Below, in pieces: positions 44,580 to 55,494 of a DNA stretch of 64,000 nt. This stretch comes from Amoebophrya sp. A120 (taxonomy: Eukaryota > Sar > Dinophyceae > Syndiniales > Amoebophryaceae): positions 734,637 to 798,636 of the forward strand of contig CAJINV010000001.1 of assembly GCA_905178155.1 (NCBI GenBank). The letters run 5' to 3'. The stretch's first letter is position 1. The number at the start of each line of letters is the position of its first letter. The notes beneath the pieces are model-generated. The model saw nothing but the letters and a program-made list of their open reading frames with translations, ran no database searches and was not told where the DNA came from. The position numbers and the translations under genes are program-made.

Positions 44580-47251
44580 TTATTTTATATTTTACCCCTG
44601 ACGCTGACAGGTTTTGGTTTGATTTATTGTACATCAGCATGCGCTCTTCTACTACCTAGGAACAGCACATCTCGAAAGCGTGACCTAGCCGCAGACACAG
44701 TTCATCTGCGAGCTCTCTCGCACCAACTTTATCCGGCCCTCCACCCGAAAGGAACACAAAGACGAGAATCAATGTCGGTGCCAACACCAGCCAAAGCGAT
44801 GCCCCACTTACAATACAAGCAACAACGCCAGTGAGCCAGGTTTTGTCGCTGCAGGCGCCTGCGAGCGCGGATTCCATCCAGGTTGCGCGCGCGGCTGATG
44901 GATGCGCCCAGCGCAAGGCTACCCGGCCAACGCGGGGCGCCACGGGCGCCCGCCGGCCGGGCCATACGCTTGCGGCACGCGGGCGAACAACCTGGAACGC
45001 GCGCCGGCGGAGAGATCTAACGCAAGCTACGCCCCACCAAACGGGCTGCCGAGATGGGGGCCCGAGGAGGAACAACCAAAACAAGCCGGAAGGCCGCCCG
45101 ACAAGGAAGCGGACCCGGGGCGGGCTGGCACAGGGAAAATCAAGAACGAAAGGCGACGGGCAGGCCCTCTCGAGTGGCCCACCACTGCAGCGCCCGCCCC
45201 TCTGCCATAGGTTTTCGAGTTCGCGTCGCTGCTCTGCTTTCCTCCTGTGGCTGCCTCCATTGCTCCTGTTGCTGCCCCGGAGGCCGCTGCACCACTGGCG
45301 ACGGTGGGAGGCCCCGCTTCTGTCAATCTGTCGAAGGGGGAGGGAGGCAGGCAGCCCCCGAAGCGCGCCCCCCCCGCTGAAAGGCCCGGGGGGGCAAGAA
45401 AAAACACGGGCGGCGCGACTGCGCCGCGCCCGCCGCGTTCCGCACGCTCGCGGCCTCTCCGGCCCGTGGCCCCACCCGAGTTGCCCCAGATGGCCGCGCG
45501 CCGAGTGCGAAGCTGAAGCACGGGGGTAAACAACGTGGGGCACATAGAAAACACAAAGGCGGGCGCGCAAGGGCACGGCGGGGCAGCCCACGCCCGGCCG
45601 GTCGGGCAGCAAACCAGGCGCGGCGGGCCCGACGAGAGCCCCCGGCCGGATGAAAGGCCCCCGACGCAGATAGTCCGCTCACCACACCTGCGCCCTCGCG
45701 CGCTGCGCCGGCTTCTTCGCGCCAGCGGCCATTTTGGCCGCCCTTTTGTGGTCCCTCCACGCTGGTGCGACGGCGCAGGACCCCCATGCATGCGAGCGCC
45801 CGCTCCACAATCGGCCGCGTCAGCGCCGCTTGCGATATTTTCTCGCCGAGCCGTTGCGAAATCTCCAGCAAACACACCGAGCTGCGACTTTGTCAGAACC
45901 ACTGGGGATGGGTGCGCCGGGCCGTTCACTAAGCTTCGGGCTTCGGTAGAGCACACCGTCGAAATACTCCACACTCGCCAGACACTGCCCCCAACTGTCC
46001 AGGGGCGCATTGAAGTCGCGCTCGGTATGATCCGGAGCCTGCCGGGCCGCGTGCAGCCACGCACGAGCCCGCCGGCAGGCCGGGCCCGGCCCGCCGGCCG
46101 GCAAAAAGCCGGCGGCGGGCGCTCGTCCCGCTCTTCTTGGCTCGCTGCGCTGCCGGGACGCCTTCGGCGGGCGCCTGCGCCGCCTCTCCACTCTCTCCCC
46201 GGGCCGCTTCGGTAGCTGCGGACCTGCCACCGGCCGGGCCCTTAGGGGGGCGGCTGCTAGCCCCCCGCAGGCGGCCGAAAGCGCGGCGCAGCGCGCGCCT
46301 CCTCCGGCGATGCGGCTGCGCAGCGGGCACCAAAATTTGCCCAACAGGCAAACCACCGAAGCCCCACACGCGCCGCGGGCGGAGGTGCCCGGCAAAACCG
46401 CGCGTTCCGGCGCTGCCCCCCCTTCGACAGAGGCTGACGCCCGGGCCAATATGGCATGCGCGGGCCGCCCCCGGCCAAGCTCGCCCGGCTCCGCGCCCTC
46501 CCCGGCGCTGCAGTTTGTTTCAGCCGGCCCGCAGTCCGCCCAAGCGCCCTGCTGCGGCCAAGCCGCCCGATCAGCGTGCGCGGCTGCGACTAATAAGGCT
46601 TCGCCGCACCTCCGCGCGGGCGGGCGCCCGCCGGGCGGGCGGCCCGGATGCCGGCGCCGCACACAGGAGAGGGCCTCCGAGGGAGGGCCCGGGGGGAAGG
46701 CGCGCTACGATGTCGGCGGTGCTGTCCCTCCGCGCCGACCCCCCGGCCGGCCGATCCGCTCGGCACGCCTTTGCGGCCTCACTGGCAGCCCTCCAATGCG
46801 GGGGCCGCTGGGGGTCCAGCGGGTGGCCAACCTACTACAACGGTGGGCGATCTGCTGCGAGCATGTGCGTGGACGTCCGCGAGAATCGAAAACGGGCAGG
46901 AGCAGTGTGCATTCTCCAACATTCTGTCTCCATCTCTCTCTTTGGTACAGGTCTCGGACATTTTTTTGTATCGGAGAAGAACAGCTTCAGCTTCGAACAC
47001 TTTAAGTAACCTTGTTCATCTCTGGCAGAGAAAACAAGGAGACAACTGTGGAAAGCGATAATTTCGTGTTGGGGAGCGAAAGGATGACCACATTGTTCCA
47101 CTTATCTCGTTACAATATATCATGTTGTGAGTCGTCGTTTGTTGTAGGAGGGTAGTAGAGCGCCTGGCCGCTTCTTTTGTCGAACCATTTCATCACGAGT
47201 GCTTACACGCACGTTGGGTGCAACACGCAAACAAACATCAGATCTTTTGGT
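44580..47251. other. spacer containing GC-rich island 44.83-46.83 kb
   Basis: About 2 kb with very high GC and many CGCCGGCC, GGGCCCGG and similar strings. Because stop codons are rare there, long frames overlap in nearly all six readings, and none has domain-like sequence. A minus frame ending at 44656 contains a possible membrane helix (VVACIVSGASLWLVLAPTLI). Edges are abrupt relative to the roughly even-composition flanks. No inverted or direct terminal repeats were found by eye. Confidence 0.55.
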
Positions 47252-49636
47252 CTACCCCGCACCAAGCCCAGCTCCGCCGAAACCGAGCCCGACGCCAGCA
47301 AATTCGATGTCGTCGTCGCTTTCCCCGTCTTTGCTGTCTTCCTCGTCTTTGACGTAGTACTTGACTTTGTCCTCCTTCTCCTCCTCCGGAGAGGAAGATT
47401 TGTTCGCGCCGTCTTGATGCTCCGTACCCGTCGTACTGCTTTTTTTGAACATGGCGGACAGACTTGTTTTCGCGAACTCCTCTTTCTCGGGTCCTCTGCC
47501 CGCGTCGCGCAGGCGCTGTTTGTCGCGTTGCTGCTTCTTCAGGTTCTTCATTTCGTCGGGCAGCACGCCTATCGTCTGGCACGCGGTATTCACGATGTCG
47601 TTGTCCTGGCCAAACCCGATCCCCGCTCTGCCCGTCTCGCTTTCCAACCCGAAGAAGGTGCCGTCCGTCGCCAAACCCGCTTCCGCTTGCGCGTCTTTGG
47701 TCTTGAACTCGGTCGCGTTTTCCTTCTCCATAAACATCTTGTCGCGTTGCTCCAGTCGCTTCAGCGTTTTTATTCTGTGCACATCTTCCAGTGTGTCTGC
47801 GGTTTTCTCCTGTCGCTTCCGCCGTTTCGCCGCGCGGTCGAGATTCAAATCATCCCCCTGCTCGGTTGTATTATCTCCGCCCGCTGTTTTCACGTGGTGC
47901 TTTTGGTTCTTGTTTCCTGACCTGGTCGTTGTGCTATGCGTGTCGTTGTACTCTGAAGTAGAGCCTGGGGAGGAGGGACCGCCAAAGTTGTTATTTCTGG
48001 CACTGTCCACGCCGCTCTCGTCGTGTGTACCATCCCCTTCTTCCGGCGAATTTGGATTTGCGCCCTTCTGTTTTTTCCGTTGCCGGTTCTTGAACATGGT
48101 TAACTTCCGGAACTCTTCCTGCTGGTCCTGTAACCTCTCGTCCCGTTCCTCCTCCTGCCCCGGTAACGCGACGTAGTTGATCTCCACACGGAACGAACTG
48201 TCGCCGATTTTCAACACTTGGCCGTCGAAAAGTTTTATGCCTGGCGCGGACGCCGGGACCTCGTCTCCATCCAAAAACGTCCCGGTGGTGGTCTGCAGGT
48301 CTTGCACGTAGTAGCGGAGGACGGTCGGGTCTCTTTTCTTCTTATGGTTCCTCCTCGAAGTAGAAGATGACGAGGATTTATGCTGCTGACTGCTGCTGTC
48401 AACATCTCGCTCCTCCTTCACACTGCTAATCTGGCAGTGCGCGTGCGCGATGCCCGGTTTCCCGGCCAGCTCCGCAAGGACGGTTCCGATGACTGCACCC
48501 ATGGGGTCGATTTTCAACTCCACATGCTCCCGGTGCTTGATTTTCGAAATCGTCTCCCAGGGACGCGATTTTTCAATGTGGGTGATGTATCGCCCGATCT
48601 GGTGAAATCGAAATGGGTTTATGTTCAGACGAGTGGGGAAATCAAACTCAAAGTCACCAAATATCAGAATCTATATCGAATCGCCAAGAAGGCTGTAACA
48701 CGCCAATGCCACATCCACGACGCACACGCAATGGACTATCTACATCTAGTAAGTACCTTCGCCTCCGGTTCCCCTCCGGCCAGGAGCGTGAAAGTGGTGC
48801 ACAGGTAGTTTTGTCCGTCCAGGGACAACTTTCGTATTCTCGCCAGCATTTCGTCGCTCAGGCTCCATTTCGCGGAGAATTCCTGTAGTTTCTGCTGCAC
48901 CTCCCCCGCATCCACGTGCTTGTCCTCTTCGTGCAGCATCCGGAGCATGACAAAGTCCTGCGGCTTGGTGTAGGTGATGGTCACCGTCTCGCCCGGTTTC
49001 GCGTTGTCGGGCACGACGAACTGGACCTCCTGGCCCTCCGGACTGTGCACCATCATCTGCTGCCCTGGGTAGCTGTTGAGCGGGACCTCGACCAGCATGG
49101 ACAACACGTCCTCCTGCTCCCGCTGCTGCATCTGCGCCGCCGCGTCGGTCGGCGGCAGGGGAAGCATGGTCCAGATCTTTAGAACGAAGGAAAAATTTCT
49201 ATGCGGTGCTTGCGCTTGTTACGCGTCGTGTTTACTTAGCATTAGAATTTCTGCTAGTAAAAACACATTCTGCGCGTTCTTGTGAAGCTTCTTTTTCCGA
49301 CGACAAGAACTCGCCCTTGGTCTACTGAAGTTGGCTGTAACTACAAGACTTGAGCAAGTGGAGTAGTTCTAGGGATACCAATATGCTACTTCACTTCTGC
49401 AACATCAGCAACCTATAATATGTAAAAGAACTTACTTCAGCATTGGCCGCCGCATCTGCGCTGGTCCACACCGGAATGCAGTTGTCGTTTGAAAACTCAA
49501 ACAACACGCCCTGCGCCTGCTCCCAAATAAACAGCCGGTTGCTCGGGGTGTGCAGGTAAAACCCCTTCAGCGTGTCGGAATCGATCTGCCAACGGTCGCG
49601 CGCGTTTGCAAACGCTGCGCGGAGAGAGGACGCCAT
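47252..49636 (-). CDS. FHA-domain protein with N-terminal OCRE-like segment and G-patch-like tail
   Basis: Exons 49636-49436, 49176-48757 and 48598-47252, 1968 nt (655 aa) in frame; both introns (49177-49435 and 48599-48756) are GT-AG. The first exon has an aromatic segment (GFYLHTPSNRLFIWEQ) resembling an OCRE repeat. The second has a beta-type module (VEVPLNSYPGQQMMVHSPEG, then VPDNAKPGETVTITY) common in protist proteins. The third contains an FHA domain at about 210-320: AHCQISSV, YYVQDLQTTTGTFLDGDEV, LKIGDSSFRVEI; the usual Gly-Arg of the first loop is not evident. The tail has Gly-rich GIGFGQ and GVGLGFGGAGLGAG runs. The order resembles AGGF1-type splicing-related proteins, which is inference. 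Phosphothreonine binding is expected from FHA. Confidence 0.85.
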
Positions 49637-51295
49637 TGTGTGTGTGTGATTCTTAGTTTTCTCGTCCTAAAAACATCAAGAAGCTGTAGCTGGCGCAAAG
49701 CCGCCTGAAGTTTTCTTTTGCGGTGGTTACTTACTTACACGACAACTCCTGAGCTGAGGCGAAAGAGAAGCTTGAGCAGCAGGTCGAATTCAGGAAGGAG
49801 TGTGTGGAAAGTCGTTGATACGAATAAATAATCTCTTGAGGAGGGACGATGTTTCACTACTTTGCGGCTTTGAATTTCGAAGGTCAATTTCGAAAATTAG
49901 GATTGAGAGTCGTCGAAGTGGGTGTAGAGCTTTTTCTTGATGCCGAAGTGCGGTGTAAAGGTCGTTCTTGGTCGAGCTAGAAAAGAAGGTGTGTGCTGAC
50001 AAAATCCAATTCGTTGAAAAAAGCGCTTGTAAATGAAGATATATTAAACGGTCGCAAAAGTTGTCGTTCTTCTTATTATCCCCGTTCAAAAGCAAAGCAA
50101 AAAACTCACCGACCGACTTTGCGCACTCTTACTTTGCTAGTCGTGTAGACATGATGTATGCTACTTCGTTCACAATATCGTTCTACGCTTTCCTAGATTC
50201 ACAATACAATTTCACGATGTTGGTGTTGGGTGTGTCTTGCAAGACATCTAGTAAGAGGACCCCGCCTAGGGTGGATTATCAACAACTTTGAGTTGTTGTT
50301 CTTGTTTCGCTTCGCAGCGCCAGTCCGTCGATTGCCGTAGCCTTCTTCTTATGCCAACGTCACCCGCCGCTTTATTACCATTTCCCCCGTGAATCAAAGG
50401 AGGTCATGAAATTACGCAGTCACAAAGCTTGTGGTTGCCCCATGTTGTGTTGTGAAGCTGAAGATGAAGGGAAATAGACGGAAAAAAATATTCGCTGCCA
50501 TATCATGTATCATTTAACGGGGAAAATTATCTCTAGTCGTAAATCCAGCTAAAATCCCAACCGCAAAAAAGCCTGGCGATTTCGTATTCGTGCGAAGAAG
50601 AAGAATTCATCAAATAATCTATTTCATCCGAAACGACAAGGCACCACACGAATAATCGCAGAGCCCATCACAAGAGGACGGAGGAGCCGCGGAGAGAGCA
50701 GCACGACGCTCCCGATCGTTCAGAACGATGAAATAAAGCAAAAGACGCACAGGTGGAAAGTCGTTACGACGAAATTCTATGAAAAGCGATCCTGGTGCTC
50801 CCTTGAAGCCTGTCTTCAGATCTATATTTGTCACGAATTTTTTTGCAGGTGCCGGATCGTCCAGAGGTAGAGAGAAGATCCTGATTTTTGATTACATATG
50901 TATCCGTTTTGCATTTTTCTCTGCTTGTTCTGATGACCGGCTTCTGATGACCAGCGCAAATTTGACCGGCGCACGTAGATAGAATTATCGGCACTCCTAC
51001 TCGATTCAAAGGATCTGCTGGGCGTACTACAACTGTTCTTTGGCACAGAAGAAAAACACCACTCACACGGGTTATCGGTGGGGAACAAACACAGGTGTTC
51101 TTTGTTGAAAAGCCTCGATCCCCCGAGCAGCATCGCGTACAAACGACGGCGGGCAGTATTGAAACACCTGTAGAGTTTTCTTTTCCGTGTCGCCATTACA
51201 TTTTTTAGTGTTTCAACATCGTCGACTTGCGCAGGATAATCAATTCGCAGTACCATTTCCGTGATTTCGTAGTAGATACATTTTGTAGAGAATTT
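49637..51295. other. intergenic spacer, no feature recognised
   Basis: No supported gene; short frames only. Confidence 0.5.
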
Positions 51296-52944
51296 TTATG
51301 TCGCTATTACAGTAGACAGCATTTCCCGCAGGAGCATGATTTTATGCTGCACGATGGCATGACAAGTATCAATTTCCCCAGGTAGAAGCTTAGTCGGTTC
51401 ATTTGTTTTGTTTTCTGGCTTATCCACTACTTCTGCACTACCTACTCGCCCTGCAACCCCAAGAAAGAGCAGACAGTTGTGAATTTTCTCTATCGCACTT
51501 TCATATACCACGGAAAACTCGCGCACGTGCTCCGCGATCAACCGCAACACGTCGCCCAGCAGCTCCAAGTAGCCGGCGCCAAGAATTTCCTCTCCGGCCC
51601 CCGTTCTTTCGATATCGGCCTTCGTTCTGCTCGTGTTCCCACCTCCTCCTCTTGCCTTTGCGACGAAATGCGGAAATTCTTCCGTTTCGAACGTTCTCAG
51701 GGCCTTCAGAGCTTTCCGCACAATCCACTGTCTGACCTCGCTCACGCCGCTGCGGCCGCTGGACTGCTGCATCAGCTTCTGCCGGAGTTCCTTCTGGGTA
51801 GCGCTCGTGTAGGGCACCGCCTGCAGGTCTTTCTGCTCTCTCCTGGATTTTGCATGTTTCTCGGGATTGGTTCTAGCCTCTTCGTCCGTTCGTCGCTGCA
51901 GCGCCGCCAGTCGACTGGCGAGGTTTGCAAGCCGGCGTTGTTTTGGAAGGACTGAAGTGGTATCTTGGTCGAGTTGTTCTTGTCCGCTTGGGTTCTTGTG
52001 GAGATGAACGTCTTTCGAGCTAGACTTCGAAGTAGACGGCTTCCTTTTATTTTCCACGACCGCGGGGTTATTTTTCGGTGCAGAACTACCTCCAGACGTC
52101 TCGTTCGCTGCTCTCATTTCCAGCTTTTGCTTCTTCAACTGTGGCTCTGAAGCTGCTGCGGCGCTCATGTTTGAAAGTAGAGCTGCTCCCCGATGAGTAA
52201 GATCTTGTTGTGCGACCGGCTGCATATAATGCGCCTTACCTGCTCGGGCGGTCGCCGAATTGTTCTTTTGTGAATTATTGGATGCAGCAGCAGCAGCAGC
52301 AGCGAGCTCTACTGCAGCTTGTTGCTCTCGTTTCAGCTTATCCAGTTCCTTCGCGATGGTCTCGAGTTCCCGTCCGCTATCAAAGAAAAAAACCGGATTA
52401 GTGTGGGCAGCTGTCGTCGGGTTACAGCATGACAAATTTGCTCTGCATGACAAAGAAATCCTGTCATGCAAAGCCACCTAGTACGTGAAAACACACACGA
52501 AATAGGACTTCACGCCTTGCTAGCATGACAATTGTAAGTGTGTTCCATGCTTGTTTGCATTACAGACTTACACTCACACAGTTTTTTTCTTGCATATCCG
52601 CCTCGCCGGCTCCAGTACTGCGCATTCCCGGGGGCGTCGTCCGGTGGCTGGTCGCAGTGGCACCCGCGCAGGTCCGCACAATACACCTCATCGATAGTTT
52701 GCACCGCGTCGTAGCTCCGCGCGGTTAGCAAGCGCCACTTGTCACACTTGTCGCAGCACACCCAGTAATCGTGGACGACAACTTGATCAGGGCTTTGCTG
52801 TGCGGTCTGCTCGTCCACTGCTAAGGGTATGTGAGCAGCCAGCGGGGGCGGTGGTGGGGAACCCTGGACGGCGACCGACGGCGGACTAGAGAGCAGTAGA
52901 TGTGGCGTCGCGCCGCCCGGCGCGTGGTGGGGGTTAAGGGCCAT
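51296..52944 (-). CDS. CW-type zinc-finger protein, 474 aa
   Basis: Exons 52944-52597 and 52372-51296, 1425 nt in frame; the start ATG has an ACCATGG context. A Pro-rich N-terminus precedes a CW zinc finger at about 61-105: WVCCDKCDKWRLL, then YCADLRGCHCDQP. Four cysteines are placed as in the family; the second Trp position is Tyr. CW domains read methylated histone H3 lysine 4, so chromatin binding is inferred. After it come a helical Lys/Glu segment (ETIAKELDKLKREQQAAVEL), a long Ser/Asn/Lys-rich region and a helical C-terminus (RQWIVRKALKALRTFETEEF onward). The single intron is an introner that falls just after the finger. Confidence 0.88.
52378..52596 (-). mobile_element. introner, family F
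   Basis: Gene-strand start TATGCAAGAAAAAAACTGTG, end GGTTTTTTTCTTTGATA, with inverted GTGTGAGTGTAA/CCCACACTAAT blocks inside. Exact target duplication GCGGA. Removal joins WSRRGG to RELETIAKE. Confidence 0.96.
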
Positions 52945-55494
52945 GGTCTTGAAGTTTGCGAACAAGGCGGAAAGGGAGAGCCTAGCTAGCACCGGCTAGA
53001 ACTAGAAGTAAAGGTAGGAAGGATCGTAACTGTATGTCGTGTCATCGTCCCAAGAATTGGAACGACGGACTGGCAAAACCACCAGCCCCAAATTGGTCTT
53101 CCTAACTGTAAAAATCGCACACTGTAGTCAACGAATCAATAAAAATATAGAATCATGTTCTGGGCGTACATATGTCACCGGCGGGGGTCGCTTGCATATC
53201 ACGACTCTCTCATCTTCATCGCGACTCTCATCTTTCGGATGAACGCGTAGGAATAGTGGAGCGGATTTTGGTTTTGCAAAAGCAAAATCGTGACTGTTGT
53301 GCCATTGATGGCTCTTGGCCAATGTAAAAACGCCCTGCCCTCAGGACACGCACAATGGAAGGGGCGCAACACGTGGAGCGACATCCGCGAAAGGTCGCTC
53401 GCGCGTCTCCTCGCTTGAGGACAAAACTCTGCTCCTTCTTTTCGTTGTGCGATCTGACTTCTTGTACTTCGTGGATCTTGTCGGAATAGATACCAACGCG
53501 TCAGCGCGTCCGGGATACGAATAAATTTGATAGAGATGATCACCATAAGACAAAGAAGCGAAAAAAAGCATGAAAGAAACTAGGCACAGCACAATACTAT
53601 CATATGCGAAAAAGTTATCGTTCTCCTCGCCTTGGTGTCCGATCTATGAGGTTCGAAGCGGCATCAGGATGAATTCGTGGAATAGCGGGACCAATTTGTT
53701 GGCTTTATTTGCACATTGCACACTTTCCTCGCCACTGATTGTTACCACCATCACGTTGGGCACAGCACCACAACGAAAATCGGGGATCATGGTGTAGAAG
53801 CTTCTTCGTTTCGGCCGCCGGAACAAAGGACAGCTCGCTCACAAGATCGGTCACCCGCAGTCCACCACGCCGCGTCTGCTTGGTTCCTCGCCAAACCGAC
53901 CGCAAGCGCAACTCCCGTCTTGTCACTTTTCCGCACAACGCCACTGCTTCTCGGATTATAAACTCGGCACTTAGAAGAAAACTTTTCTACGTAGTTGTCT
54001 ACCGGGAAACAAGTGTTGCAAAATCTGCGGTCGAAAATGAATAAAAGTCGGAAAGACATCAACTTGAGCTCATAACTGCGAAATGTAGGACAATATTAAA
54101 AGAATCGGCCGCCTCTGGCCGGATTGAGAACTTTTTTACGACCAAAGGACTCCAGGTGATAGTGGAATGGGGAAGCTCCTTATCAGCTCTGCAGTCATTG
54201 TCTTCCTTGGCTTGCCCAAAAACCGCGAAGAGGATATAGTCCGTCGTCTAGGAGAGAAGTGTGCGGCGTAAATTTTGCGTCGTATAGAGGTCGCGGTATG
54301 GAGGTTGCTCCGATAAGATGACCTAGGAAGAAGGGGCCAAAGGCAAGAAAATCTGAAGGCAACTTTAAGACTCATTTAGTTTTTGCTCGAAGCAAACGCA
54401 AAACTATTCGAAACAAGGATACTGCTACTACTAGATCATTTTCACATTTCTACGCTAAAAGAATTCATCAAGGGATTTATTTTCAAGAATTATTTAGAGC
54501 ACAACCAAAATTTGCTTGTTTTCATGTGCGTTGTAATTTCCATCGATCGCTTGAAATATATGTGCGAAAAAACGAAAAGATATCTCCGAAACGCCACTAG
54601 AACGGTTTTGCGTGTTGCGTTTGAAAAGGCGACGACGCGATGAGGGTCAGGACCAAAATACGTACTACTAGATAGAGGTACATTTGAAGAAATAATTTCT
54701 CGTACGGTCGTCATGTGCGATTACAGCGAAGACATCTCAATCTCGGCATTGATTGGCGGTGATACATACAGATACAAGCGTATAAAGGGAATATACGAAA
54801 ATTAGACTGGCACATCCAGTGTGGGGGCCATTGGCATGATCACAATCAGATTCAGAATCTATTATGGTCCCCTCAATGTACATTCAAATTCATAGATGCA
54901 TTCATAGAGAAGACTAGCACGTAGTACGTGGCGGTACAGGGCGTAGGAAAAAATAAGTGAACACAGGAGGGTTTTGTATAAGTATAGGGCAGCAAGGTCG
55001 ATTCGTGTCTCGTCAGAAAGTGCCTAGAGCGACCACAGCGCCGTGATGTGTTTAAGTGTTGAATGTTCTACCTTTTCTCGGTGGTCATCTAGTAGGTGGA
55101 AGCATACGAAAACCAAAGTCTGCTGCTGTTTTCGACCTATGAATAGACACAGGAGATGAAAGACATTCCGTGTGCGTCTCACGAACAAGTGGGCGTAAAA
55201 AATTGTTACACTTGAAATTGATGGTGGTAATTATATCACGATTCTCATAGAGCCTTTCAAGTGCGAGAATGAGCTGCTGCACTAGAAGTCCTGTGCAGTC
55301 GCAGCCGCCATTCCGGAGCAGGAGGGTCGTGTGCTGCGATGCACATGCATCTTCTCGCGGATATAAAGTTTAACAGCGTCACCAGAGCCAGGCTGCTCAT
55401 GCATCTGACTTGCAACGGTTTTCTTATTTCGTGTAGTAATTTTCCACGGCGATTGTGATGTAAAAAGAGGTTGTACATTGACTGTTTTTTTGCT
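52945..55494. other. intergenic spacer, no feature recognised
   Basis: The longest empty stretch. Frames up to 115 codons (near 53199-53546 and 53787-54062) lack consistent composition or domain-like sequence. Confidence 0.5.

Noticed and set aside
44656-46662. Long open frames of 200-345 codons on both strands in the GC-rich island
   Set aside because: Stops are rare in such GC-rich DNA; frames overlap in almost every reading and show only Arg/Pro/Gly/Ala-rich sequence without domain-like order.
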